Assembly (NCBI GenBank): GCA_964453435.1
Contig: CAYVQZ010000002.1
Coordinates: 62,001 to 126,000, forward strand
Direction of reading: 5' to 3'
Length of the DNA stretch: 64,000 bases
Source: CAYVQZ01 sp964453435
GTDB taxonomy: Bacteria > Abyssobacteria > SURF-5
The position numbers were made by a program, and so were the translations under genes. Below the pieces are notes generated by a model, which searched no databases, was not told the origin of the DNA, and saw only the letters and a list, made by a program, of their open reading frames with translations. The first letter of the stretch is position 1; each line of letters begins with the position of its first letter. Positions 50,341 through 57,879 of the stretch are shown here, in pieces.

Positions 50341-51192
50341 GTGCACAAGATAGTCAGGACCGACACGCTTGCCCCATCCATGTTTCTGATGGAAGTGGAG
50401 GCGCCCAAAATTGCGGAAAAACGCAAGGCCGGGCAATTTATTATCCTTCGAATCGACGAGACGGGAGAACGGGTGCCGTTCACCATCTCCGATTCGGATA
50501 CTGCGCGCGGCACAATCACAATCATCTACCAGGTGGTGGGAAAGACGACGGCCCAAATGGCGTCCATGAACACCGGAGATACCATCATGGACGTTGTCGG
50601 ACCTCTCGGGCAGCCGACTCACATCGAGAAATTCGGCGTCGTATGTTGTATCGGGGGTGGCACGGGCATTGCCATCGCTTATCCCATTGCCAAGTCGATG
50701 AGCGAAGCCGGCAACAAAGTAATATCGATTCTTGGCGCGCGCACCCGGGACTTGCTTTTTTACGAGGACCAGGTTCGCGCCATCAGCGATGAAGTAGTTG
50801 TATGCACCGACGACGGGAGTTACGGGCAGAAGGGTCTGGTGACCGAAATGCTCAAGCAGCTCATCGACCGGGGCGAAAAAATCAGTATGGTCGTTGCGAT
50901 CGGGCCGGTTCCAATGATGAAGTTCGTGGCCAAGATGACAAAAGAATATAATATTCCCACAATCGTGAGCCTGAACCCGATAATGATTGATGGTTCGGGA
51001 ATGTGTGGATGTTGTCGCGTGACCGTCGGCGGAGCCACCAAGTTCGTGTGTGTCGACGGTCCCGAATTTGACGCGCACCAGGTTGACTTCGAGTTGCTCA
51101 CCAAAAGATTGGCCACATACAGGGGCAAGGAAGTCGAGGCGTACGAACGATTCAAACATTCGCAGGAACAGTGCAAGATAGGCAGGGGCTGA
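50341..51192 (+). CDS. nfnA: NfnA/SudB-like ferredoxin-NADP+ reductase subunit (FAD, [2Fe-2S])
   Basis: A 283-residue flavin reductase subunit. FAD-binding FTISDSD lies near 54, a NAD-binding CCIGGGTGIAIAYPIA near 101-116, and a C-terminal Cys cluster GMCGCCRV near 221-229 with FVCVDGPEFDA supplies a [2Fe-2S] site. It resembles the small subunit of NADH-dependent reduced-ferredoxin:NADP+ oxidoreductase and the SudB subunit. GTG start with AGGAGAAGAGA upstream. The large subunit follows after 4 bases. The pair can bifurcate electrons between NADPH, NADH and ferredoxin. Confidence 0.88.
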   Translation: MHKIVRTDTLAPSMFLMEVEAPKIAEKRKAGQFIILRIDETGERVPFTISDSDTARGTITIIYQVVGKTTAQMASMNTGDTIMDVVGPLGQPTHIEKFGVVCCIGGGTGIAIAYPIAKSMSEAGNKVISILGARTRDLLFYEDQVRAISDEVVVCTDDGSYGQKGLVTEMLKQLIDRGEKISMVVAIGPVPMMKFVAKMTKEYNIPTIVSLNPIMIDGSGMCGCCRVTVGGATKFVCVDGPEFDAHQVDFELLTKRLATYRGKEVEAYERFKHSQEQCKIGRG

Positions 51193-51196
51193 GACT

Positions 51197-52660
51197 ATGG
51201 ATCCAAAAGAACGAATGAAAATACCCCGGCAGAAGATGCCGGAGCAAAAGCCCGAAGTCCGCAGGCATAACTTTGACGAGGTTCCCTTCGGCTATCCGGA
51301 AGACGTGGCAATGCTCGAGGCCCAGAGATGCCTTCAATGCAAAAAACCGAGCTGCATGAAGGGATGCCCCGTCGAGATCGATATCCCCAACTTTGTGAGG
51401 CTGGTGGCTGAGGGCCATCATTGGGAAGCCATCCAGAAGGTGAAGTCGACAAACAGCCTTCCCGCCGTATGCGGGCGTGTCTGCCCCCAGGAGAGCCAGT
51501 GTGAAAGCTACTGCATCGTGGGAAAGAAAGGCGAGCCCGTGGCCATTGGCAGACTGGAACGCTTTGTGGCCGACTTCGAGCGCAGGTCGGGAAAAGTGGT
51601 GAAACCGGAATTAGCGCCCCCGTCAGGAAAAAGCGTCGCCGTCGTCGGTTCCGGCCCCGCCGGGCTCACCGTTGCGGGAGACCTCGTGCGAATGGGCCAC
51701 AAGGTAATCATCTTCGAGGCTTTGCATAAAGCGGGCGGCGTGCTCGTGTATGGGATTCCCGAGTTCCGGCTGCCGAAAGAAATCGTGCAGGCGGAAGTGG
51801 ATTATCTCAAAGATTTGGGGATAGAAGTTCATCTGAATACGGTTATCGGAAAAGGGGACACCCTCGACGAACTTCTGAAAAACGGTTTCGACGCCGTTTT
51901 CGTCGGAACGGGCGCCGGCGCTCCTCTGTTCATGAATATCCCCGGCGAGAACCTGAGCGGCGTCTACTCGGCAAACGAGTACCTGACGCGCTCCAACCTC
52001 ATGAAGGCTTACCTGTTCCCCGAGTACGACACTCCCATCGCCACTTCGGAAATCGTTGCGGTCGTCGGCGGCGGCAACGTGGCGATGGATTCCGCACGTA
52101 CCGCGCTTCGGCTGGGCGCCAAAGAGGTCCATATCATCTATCGCAGGTCAAAGGAAGAAATGCCGGCGCGCACGGAAGAGGTGCACCATGCGGAGGAGGA
52201 AGGAGTAATTTTCGACCTCCTCACGAATCCGGTCCGCTACATCGGGGATGAGCACGGGAAGGTCGTGGCTGTCGAGTGCCAGAAAATGGAACTCGGCGAA
52301 CCCGACGAATCGGGCCGCCGGCGTCCCGTTCCCAAGGCCGGCTCCGAGTATGTCATGAATCTCGACACCGTCATCTGCGCCATCGGCAATGGCCCTAACC
52401 CGCTGGTGCCGAGCACGACTCCCGACCTCGAGGTGAACAGACGGGGCAATATCGTGGCCGACCTCGCAACGTGCAAGACCAGCAAACGCGGGGTGTTCGC
52501 CGGCGGCGACATCGTGCGCGGAGCGGCTACGGTCATCTTGGCGATGGGCGACGGAAAGGTCGCCGCTCGTTCGATAGACGCGTACCTCAAGGACCCGAAC
52601 TGGTGGGACCAGCCTCCGCCTGAGCCCGAACCGGAAGAAGCCGAAAAGAAGAACGCCTGA
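51197..52660 (+). CDS. nfnB: NfnB/GltD-like large subunit (glutamate synthase small-chain family)
   Basis: A 487-residue iron-sulfur flavoprotein. Two N-terminal Cys clusters (CLQCKKPSCMKGCP, about 46-59, and CGRVCPQESQCESYC, about 92-108) bind [4Fe-4S] centres, followed by FAD-binding VAVVGSGPAGLTVA (about 148) and NADPH-binding VAVVGGGNVAMDSART (about 288). It matches NfnB/SudA and homotetrameric glutamate synthase (GltA/GltD) alike; the adjacent NfnA-like subunit favours NfnAB. The C-terminus is acidic, Glu/Pro-rich. mobA follows 17 bases downstream. Confidence 0.9.
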   Translation: MDPKERMKIPRQKMPEQKPEVRRHNFDEVPFGYPEDVAMLEAQRCLQCKKPSCMKGCPVEIDIPNFVRLVAEGHHWEAIQKVKSTNSLPAVCGRVCPQESQCESYCIVGKKGEPVAIGRLERFVADFERRSGKVVKPELAPPSGKSVAVVGSGPAGLTVAGDLVRMGHKVIIFEALHKAGGVLVYGIPEFRLPKEIVQAEVDYLKDLGIEVHLNTVIGKGDTLDELLKNGFDAVFVGTGAGAPLFMNIPGENLSGVYSANEYLTRSNLMKAYLFPEYDTPIATSEIVAVVGGGNVAMDSARTALRLGAKEVHIIYRRSKEEMPARTEEVHHAEEEGVIFDLLTNPVRYIGDEHGKVVAVECQKMELGEPDESGRRRPVPKAGSEYVMNLDTVICAIGNGPNPLVPSTTPDLEVNRRGNIVADLATCKTSKRGVFAGGDIVRGAATVILAMGDGKVAARSIDAYLKDPNWWDQPPPEPEPEEAEKKNA

Positions 52661-52677
52661 AACCGGGCGGACCACCA

Positions 52678-53286
52678 ATGGAATCAGCAGTCATCCTCGC
52701 CGGCGGCAAGAGCAGGCGTATGGGCCGCAACAAGGCATTGCTCGATTTCGGGGGAGAAACGCTCATCGAACGGATTCTTCGAATTCTTGGGCAGGCTTTC
52801 GACGATGTCCTGATCTCGGCGAACGACACCGAGAATTACGAATTTCCGGGTGCTGTCGTTGTTCCCGATGTTTTTGTCGAGGGAGGTTCGCTGGCCGGCA
52901 TTCATGCGGGCCTCTTGCGCGCGCGGGCCGACCAGTGTTTTTTTGTCGCCTGCGATATGCCATTTATCAACATCGGGCTGATTCGATTCCTGAGCGGTTT
53001 TACCAACGACTATGACGTTGTGATCCCTCAAAGCAGGTATGGTGTTGAAAGCCGAACCGGCCTGGAGCCCCTGCATGCTTTTTATTCCTGCCGGTGTTTG
53101 CCTCATATCGAAGAGCAGCTGCGGAGAAAGAACCCGAAAATAGTCGATTTCTTTCCCAAGGTGCGAGTGCGCGAGGTCGCTCCGGAAGAGATGCAGGAAT
53201 ACGACCCCGACCAACTTTTCCATTTCAACATAAATACGGAAGAAGATTTTGATTTTGCGTTAAAAAAACTGGCGGAAACGAAATGA
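52678..53286 (+). CDS. mobA: Molybdenum cofactor guanylyltransferase MobA
   Basis: A 202-residue nucleotidyltransferase that transfers GMP from GTP to Mo-molybdopterin. LAGGKSRRMGRNKALL at 7-22 is the family's GTP-binding loop, VACDMPF near 83 the metal-binding Asp, and EPLHAFYS the substrate-side motif. The gene starts 17 bases after nfnB, in the same operon as moeA, mobB and moaA. Confidence 0.93.
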   Translation: MESAVILAGGKSRRMGRNKALLDFGGETLIERILRILGQAFDDVLISANDTENYEFPGAVVVPDVFVEGGSLAGIHAGLLRARADQCFFVACDMPFINIGLIRFLSGFTNDYDVVIPQSRYGVESRTGLEPLHAFYSCRCLPHIEEQLRRKNPKIVDFFPKVRVREVAPEEMQEYDPDQLFHFNINTEEDFDFALKKLAETK

Positions 53287-53395
53287 CGGCCCTCATAGCG
53301 TTCCTCTCTGAAATCGGTTCTTCCGGTTGCGGATAGCCGAGGATTGTGAGAGAATAATAGCGCTTGGCTCCCACCGTAAACAACCGGAAGAAAAA

Positions 53396-54409
53396 ATGCT
53401 AAAAGAAAAGCCCGAAACCGGACGAAAACCCGGCGACACATGCCAAACATCGCCATTCCCGAAGAGAATAATCAATTACTTGAGAGTTTCGGTCACCGAC
53501 CTGTGCAACTACAGATGCACCTATTGCATGCCGCCCGAGGGCGTGGAGCGCCTGCCGCATTCGGAAATTCTCACATTCGAGGAAATCTGCTCCGTTGTGA
53601 CCGCCGCGGTTACTCGGGGCATTAATCGAATACGGTTGACGGGCGGAGAACCCCTGATCAGAAGGGGTATCGCCGACCTCGTTCGAATGCTTGCTTGCCT
53701 CGATGGAGTGAAAGAGGTATATATGACCACGAACGGCTCTCTGCTCGAGGGACTGGCGGGCGCTTTGCGAGAGAGCGGATTGAACAGAATAAACGTGAGC
53801 CTCGATTCTTTAAAGCCCGACCGGTATCGGGAAATAACGCGGGGAGGCGACCTGGAAACGGTATGGAGAGGAATCGAAGCGGCCAGACGAGCGGGATTCC
53901 ATCCCATCAAGTTGAACGTGGTCGTTATCGATGGGTTCAACGACGACGAAATCGAGGCTTTTGCGGCCCTCACCCTCGAACAACCGTTCGAGGTGAGGTT
54001 CATCGAATATATGCCTTTGGGACCGGCAGAGGTCTCGGGCCGATTCAGGTGTGTGACCGCTGACACGATGCGAGAACGCATTGGCAGGCTCGGCGACATC
54101 AAACTCTTGCCGGAGGTGAGCCGGAGCGGGCCCGCGGAACGATACAAGTTGCCCGGAGCCGCAGGCGTTATCGGTTTCATCCCGGCAATGAGCCACAGTT
54201 TCTGCCCCACATGCAATCGAATACGCCTGACGGCCGATGGTCGGCTGCTCCCCTGTTTGTTTTCCGGCGATTCCGTGGAGGTAAAATCGCTGCTTCGCTC
54301 CGGCGCGTCCACCGAAGTAATCGCGAGCGCCATCAGGCTGGCTGTCGATTCGAAGCCCGCCGTCCGCGCCGCGAGCTGCAACAGCTATATGAGTTCCATC
54401 GGCGGATAG
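53396..54409 (+). CDS. moaA: GTP 3',8-cyclase MoaA (radical SAM)
   Basis: A 337-residue radical SAM enzyme that begins molybdopterin synthesis by rearranging GTP. The SAM-binding cluster CNYRCTYC lies near residue 36, TGGEPLIRRG near 82, and a second C-terminal [4Fe-4S] cluster CPTCNRIRLTADGRLLPC near 268-285. It ends in the functional GG C-terminus. I chose ATG 53396, six bases after CCGGAAG; a longer frame from 53327 is unlikely. moaC and moaE/D are not in the window. Confidence 0.95.
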   Translation: MLKEKPETGRKPGDTCQTSPFPKRIINYLRVSVTDLCNYRCTYCMPPEGVERLPHSEILTFEEICSVVTAAVTRGINRIRLTGGEPLIRRGIADLVRMLACLDGVKEVYMTTNGSLLEGLAGALRESGLNRINVSLDSLKPDRYREITRGGDLETVWRGIEAARRAGFHPIKLNVVVIDGFNDDEIEAFAALTLEQPFEVRFIEYMPLGPAEVSGRFRCVTADTMRERIGRLGDIKLLPEVSRSGPAERYKLPGAAGVIGFIPAMSHSFCPTCNRIRLTADGRLLPCLFSGDSVEVKSLLRSGASTEVIASAIRLAVDSKPAVRAASCNSYMSSIGG

Positions 54410-54434
54410 CTCGAGAAGGCGCATTTCAGGCACA

Positions 54435-55025
54435 ATGCACCGTTCCAATGAGATAGCAGAGGCGAAGCGTTCGATTCGGAAAGAAAAAATTCGATGGCGC
54501 AGCTCGATGCCCGTCGAGGAAGCCCGCCGGAAATCCCGTCAAATCGCCGACACGCTCAAAACCGTCCCGGAATACGCAAACGCGAAAGCAATCCTTTTCT
54601 ACGTTTCCTCCAAACCGAATGAGGTGGACACGCACGCATTGATTCGGGAAGCCTTGGGCAGAGGTGTGAGAGTTCTTGTTCCCGTGACCGATTTCGAGCG
54701 GCGAAGGCTCGCATTTTCCGAAATCCGGCATATGGACGAACTGGTTCCCGCTCGATTCGGCCTGCTCGAGCCCGCTCCCCATGCTCTCAGGCCCGCCCGC
54801 GCCAGCGAGGCCGACATCATAATTGTGCCGGGCGTCGCGTTTGACACCGCCTGCCGCCGCATTGGTTTCGGCGGCGGTTATTATGACAGACTCCTCTCCG
54901 GCGAACATGCTCCCGCGATTGCGCTCAGCTACGAGGGGCAGTTCGTCGAGCGGGCGCCGGTCGACTCGAATGACATGCCGGTCGATATTATTGTTACGGA
55001 GCATGCCGTCTATCGAGCGAGGTAA
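54435..55025 (+). CDS. 5-formyltetrahydrofolate cyclo-ligase
   Basis: A 196-residue ATP-dependent enzyme converting 5-formyl-THF to 5,10-methenyl-THF. AKRSIRKEKIRWRSSM at the N-terminus, VDTHALI near 56, VPGVAFDTACRRIGFGGGYYDRLL near 132-155 (the ATP/folate-binding signature), and VERAPVDSNDMPVDIIVTEH near the C-terminus. It follows moaA by 25 bases, and the two could be co-transcribed. It repairs or salvages folate. Confidence 0.9.
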   Translation: MHRSNEIAEAKRSIRKEKIRWRSSMPVEEARRKSRQIADTLKTVPEYANAKAILFYVSSKPNEVDTHALIREALGRGVRVLVPVTDFERRRLAFSEIRHMDELVPARFGLLEPAPHALRPARASEADIIIVPGVAFDTACRRIGFGGGYYDRLLSGEHAPAIALSYEGQFVERAPVDSNDMPVDIIVTEHAVYRAR

Positions 55026-55062
55026 GCCTGCCCAATCTTTTGTGATCCGATTCTTCGAGCGG

Positions 55063-55091
55063 TTGACAATTTTGACGCACCGTGTTATAGT
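55063..55091 (+). promoter_or_regulatory. Promoter of the phaR-phasin genes
   Basis: TTGACA (55063-55068), exact 17-base spacer, TATAGT (55086-55091), 52 bases before the phaR start. Confidence 0.7.
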
Positions 55092-55142
55092 CACAGAAAG
55101 CACATCTCTCTGGCCGGAAACGGTTTGAAAGGCGGACTCATC

Positions 55143-55733
55143 ATGCGCACCATCAAGCGATACGCAAACCGGAAACTGTACGACACCGAGGAGAGCCATT
55201 ACGTCAGTCTCCAGGACATACTGAGACTCGTCAGAGAGGGAGACGACATCGAAGTTATCGACAGCCGGACCGGCGAAGACCTTACCAGCGTGACGCTGGC
55301 CCAGGCGATGGCCGAGGAAGAAAAGACCGAAGGCAGCGGACTGCCACTGGAGACGTTCAAAGAGTTAATAAAGCGGGGCAGCAAATCGCTTGATGAAATA
55401 ATGAGGAAATCGAGACTCGCCGGAAAGGGCGCCCTGCAAATTGCGGAAGAAAGCGCATCGAGGTATTACCGGAGACTTTTGGACCACGGCGAGATGAGCG
55501 AGGACGAAGCCAGGACCTATCTGAACCAGCTTCGAAGGGCCGTTACCAAGCGTCGTCGCTCCCTGGAAAACGAAGTCGATGAACGGGTGAGAGCGTTCGT
55601 TGAAGCAATGCATCTGCCCACCCGCGCGGACTTGGATGAAATCGGCAAAAAGGTCGATTCGATGCTTGAAAAACTCGACGCACACCTGTCGGGTTCGCGC
55701 TCGCGAAAACCCGGGACCCGAAAAAAGAGATAG
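55143..55733 (+). CDS. phaR: Polyhydroxyalkanoate synthesis regulator PhaR
   Basis: A 196-residue protein. The first 60 residues are the PhaR DNA-binding N-terminal domain (MRTIKRYANRKLYDTEESHYV, then VIDSRTGEDLTSVTLAQ). The rest is helical, ending in a Gly/Arg/Lys-rich tail. In known systems PhaR represses phasin genes and is titrated by PHA granules. I chose ATG 55143 with AAAGGCGGA in front rather than the TTG at 55125. A phasin-like protein follows after 12 bases. No PHA synthase (phaC) lies in the window. Confidence 0.88.
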   Translation: MRTIKRYANRKLYDTEESHYVSLQDILRLVREGDDIEVIDSRTGEDLTSVTLAQAMAEEEKTEGSGLPLETFKELIKRGSKSLDEIMRKSRLAGKGALQIAEESASRYYRRLLDHGEMSEDEARTYLNQLRRAVTKRRRSLENEVDERVRAFVEAMHLPTRADLDEIGKKVDSMLEKLDAHLSGSRSRKPGTRKKR

Positions 55734-55745
55734 GAGGACACAATA

Positions 55746-56159
55746 ATGGCGACGAAAAAATCAAGGAAAAGCACAAAGAAATCAACCACGAAGAAGGGTG
55801 CAAAGGGTGCGAAGGCAAAAAGCGCAAAGAGCAAGTGGACCTGGAGCGATATCCTGAGGACTCCCATTCTGGCCTCAGTGGGCGCATTTTCGATTGCCGA
55901 AGAGGGTATCGAAAAATTCGTCCGGGAACTCGTCGAGAGAGGCGAAGCGTCGGAAAAGGAGGGGAAAAAACTCGTTGAAGATTTCCAGAAACGAACCCGC
56001 AGGAACCGGCAGGACCTTGAGAAGAATATCGATGACAGGGTTGAGAAGGCGTTGAGAAGCTTCCGCCTTCCGACGAAAAAGGACGTCGACAACCTTGCAA
56101 GAAAAATCGACCAACTCGAAAAGAGAGTGAGCTCGTTGACGAAAACCGGCAGGAAGTAA
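55746..56159 (+). CDS. Phasin-like / histone-like Lys-rich coiled-coil protein
   Basis: A 137-residue protein with a Lys/Ala/Thr-rich N-terminus (about 1-30, KKSTTKKGAKGAKA) like histone H1-type tails, then amphipathic helices (about 40-137). The charged pattern VERGEASEKEGKKLVEDFQKR and the C-terminal heptad region LARKIDQLEKRVSSL fit the poly(hydroxyalkanoate) granule-associated phasin family. The basic tail could let it bind DNA and granules together, as PhaM does in Cupriavidus. It is the second gene of the phaR unit, with a terminator downstream. Confidence 0.75.
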   Translation: MATKKSRKSTKKSTTKKGAKGAKAKSAKSKWTWSDILRTPILASVGAFSIAEEGIEKFVRELVERGEASEKEGKKLVEDFQKRTRRNRQDLEKNIDDRVEKALRSFRLPTKKDVDNLARKIDQLEKRVSSLTKTGRK

Positions 56160-56181
56160 TCGACGCGCTTATTTTTCATGG

Positions 56182-56220
56182 ATGGCGGGGTGCCCTCGCG
56201 ACAACCCGCCATAATTATTT
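56182..56220 (+). terminator. Terminator after the phasin-like gene
   Basis: ATGGCGGG pairs with CCCGCCAT (56182-56189 with 56205-56212) and is followed by AATTATTT. Confidence 0.6.
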
Positions 56221-56270
56221 GGGTGGCGAAACGAATTTTCCGGGAACCGGCGGCCGAATGCTACGCGGCC

Positions 56271-56618
56271 TTATTCGATCTTCACCTTCTGAGGTCGCCT
56301 CCTTCGAGGCTCCTCGTCAGACTCCAATTCTTCGAGCCGGCGAACGAGAGCGGAGACCATCTGCTCAAGCGCTTCCACCGTCGTCTCCGTGACCGGACCA
56401 TCGTCGCCGTTGCGGGCCGCTTCTATTTTGGCCTCGAGTTCCTCGATCATCGATTCGTATATGTCTCTCCTGATGTCCGCCTCTCTTCTGGCCTCTGTTT
56501 GTTCCATCATCTCTATCAGGATATCCAGGAGCGAGCGAAGAACGATGAACCCGTTTTTTAGCAGAGGAATGAATTCATGGAGGATTCCGTCGCGTGTGGA
56601 AGAAGAAGGTGGAGGCAT
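56271..56618 (-). CDS. Small coiled-coil protein downstream of the ArsA-type ATPase
   Basis: I do not recognise this 115-residue protein. It starts 6 bases after the ArsA-like stop on the same strand. An N-terminal hydrophobic-amphipathic segment (FIPLLKNGFIVLRSLLDILIEMM, about 16-38) precedes a long acidic coiled coil (about 40-98), and the C-terminus is basic (RRRRPQKVKIE). Gas-vesicle GvpK-like or phasin-like membrane-surface binding would fit the amphipathic helix. It is probably co-transcribed with the ATPase. Confidence 0.6.
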   Translation of the reverse strand: MPPPSSSTRDGILHEFIPLLKNGFIVLRSLLDILIEMMEQTEARREADIRRDIYESMIEELEAKIEAARNGDDGPVTETTVEALEQMVSALVRRLEELESDEEPRRRRPQKVKIE

Positions 56619-56624
56619 TGCGAA

Positions 56625-57791
56625 CTATTTTCCGAATATGATATTCAGAGTATCTCCCTCGAGCTTCGCCTCTTCTATTTCTTTCTGCGCAAGACTTCGG
56701 GGAAGCAGGATGTTCCGGCGATAACTTCCCACCTCCACAATAAGCTCATCGCCCGCATTCCAAATGTTCAGGTCTCCCTTCCGGGTTCCCGGAAGACGTA
56801 TTGACATGGCGGTGCGCCCGTCAACCTGCTTCATCCGGATCGGGGGTTCTTTGTAAAAGACCTCCGCGGGGTCAGTCTCTCCAAAAATGTTGGCTGCGAG
56901 TTCATGCAGCAGCTTCTGTCCCACCATTTCCCGGTCGAACAATTTGCCCACAAAGATCGGCAGCGGATCGAATACATTCTTGGCCTGTTTAAGATACTTC
57001 GATTGGACATTTCGCCATTGGTCGAAGTAGTGGTCCTGCGCCAACTCTTCCGGATAAATTCTGTTGGCGATCACTGCATCGACCGTGAAGCCGAAAAGGT
57101 TCAGGTAGCTGTATGCCCTCTGGGATTCCTTGATAACCATTTTTTCCGGATTGAACACGAGTCGAATCGAGGCCTTGTTTGGATTCGTCAGGATGTCCTT
57201 CATCCCCTCGACCTTGTAGAAAAGGTCCTCCACCGAGTCGTATACGTCGTCGGTGGGAAACGGCACTTTCGTGAGCCGCTCGGCAATGGGGCGAACCGTT
57301 TTCACGATTCGGCGCTCTATGTCGAAGAAACGGTCCATGTACCACCGCAGCACGTCCGGCATGCTGAGCATCCGCACGGTGCTTGCAGTCGGAGCGCAAT
57401 CAATGATCGCCACGTCAAACGCCTCCTCCTCCGCATAGCCCTTCAGCTTCAGCAGGCTGAACAACTCCTCCATGCCGGGAAAGACGGCGAACTCCTCGGC
57501 CATCAAATCTTCGAACCCCCGACTCTTCAAAAACTTCGTTATGTATTGCTGGATACGGCCCCAGTTATTCTTGAGCTCCTCATTGACGTTTATCTCTTCG
57601 GCGGTCAAGTTCTTGTTTATCTTCTTGGGTTTGTTGCCGATCTTCAGGTCCAGCGAATCCGCGAGACTATGCGCGGGGTCCGTGCTCATGACGATGGTGT
57701 TATGGCCCAACTCCGCGCATCGCACGGCGGTCGCCGCCGATATCGTGGTCTTCCCGACCCCGCCTTTTCCCGTATATAATATGATTCTCAT
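56625..57791 (-). CDS. ArsA/Get3-type ATPase with C-terminal HSP20-like domain
   Basis: A 388-residue P-loop ATPase: GKGGVGKTT at 8-16, STDPAHSLADSLD near 35-47 and DCAPTASTVRML near 132-143. The last 70 residues form the ArsA_HSP20 domain (IRLPGTRKGDLNIW to LNIIFGK). Bacterial members of this HSP20-fused type are not arsenic pumps; arsB, arsC and arsR are absent here. They are thought to handle hydrophobic or granule proteins. The gene faces the phaR-phasin pair, with the small coiled-coil gene downstream. No ribosome-binding site beyond GGTG is obvious. Confidence 0.88.
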   Translation of the reverse strand: MRIILYTGKGGVGKTTISAATAVRCAELGHNTIVMSTDPAHSLADSLDLKIGNKPKKINKNLTAEEINVNEELKNNWGRIQQYITKFLKSRGFEDLMAEEFAVFPGMEELFSLLKLKGYAEEEAFDVAIIDCAPTASTVRMLSMPDVLRWYMDRFFDIERRIVKTVRPIAERLTKVPFPTDDVYDSVEDLFYKVEGMKDILTNPNKASIRLVFNPEKMVIKESQRAYSYLNLFGFTVDAVIANRIYPEELAQDHYFDQWRNVQSKYLKQAKNVFDPLPIFVGKLFDREMVGQKLLHELAANIFGETDPAEVFYKEPPIRMKQVDGRTAMSIRLPGTRKGDLNIWNAGDELIVEVGSYRRNILLPRSLAQKEIEEAKLEGDTLNIIFGK

Positions 57792-57879
57792 TTGTGTTCA
57801 CCCGTGGAAAATGGAACCTGTACAATTGCGCTATTATACCATTTTCGGGGCGCGCTTCAAAAAAAATTGCCTACTCCTC

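Noticed and set aside
56625..57791. Arsenite-efflux ATPase role for the ArsA-like protein
   Set aside because: No arsB, arsC, arsD or arsR nearby, and the HSP20-type tail belongs to a different group of ArsA relatives.
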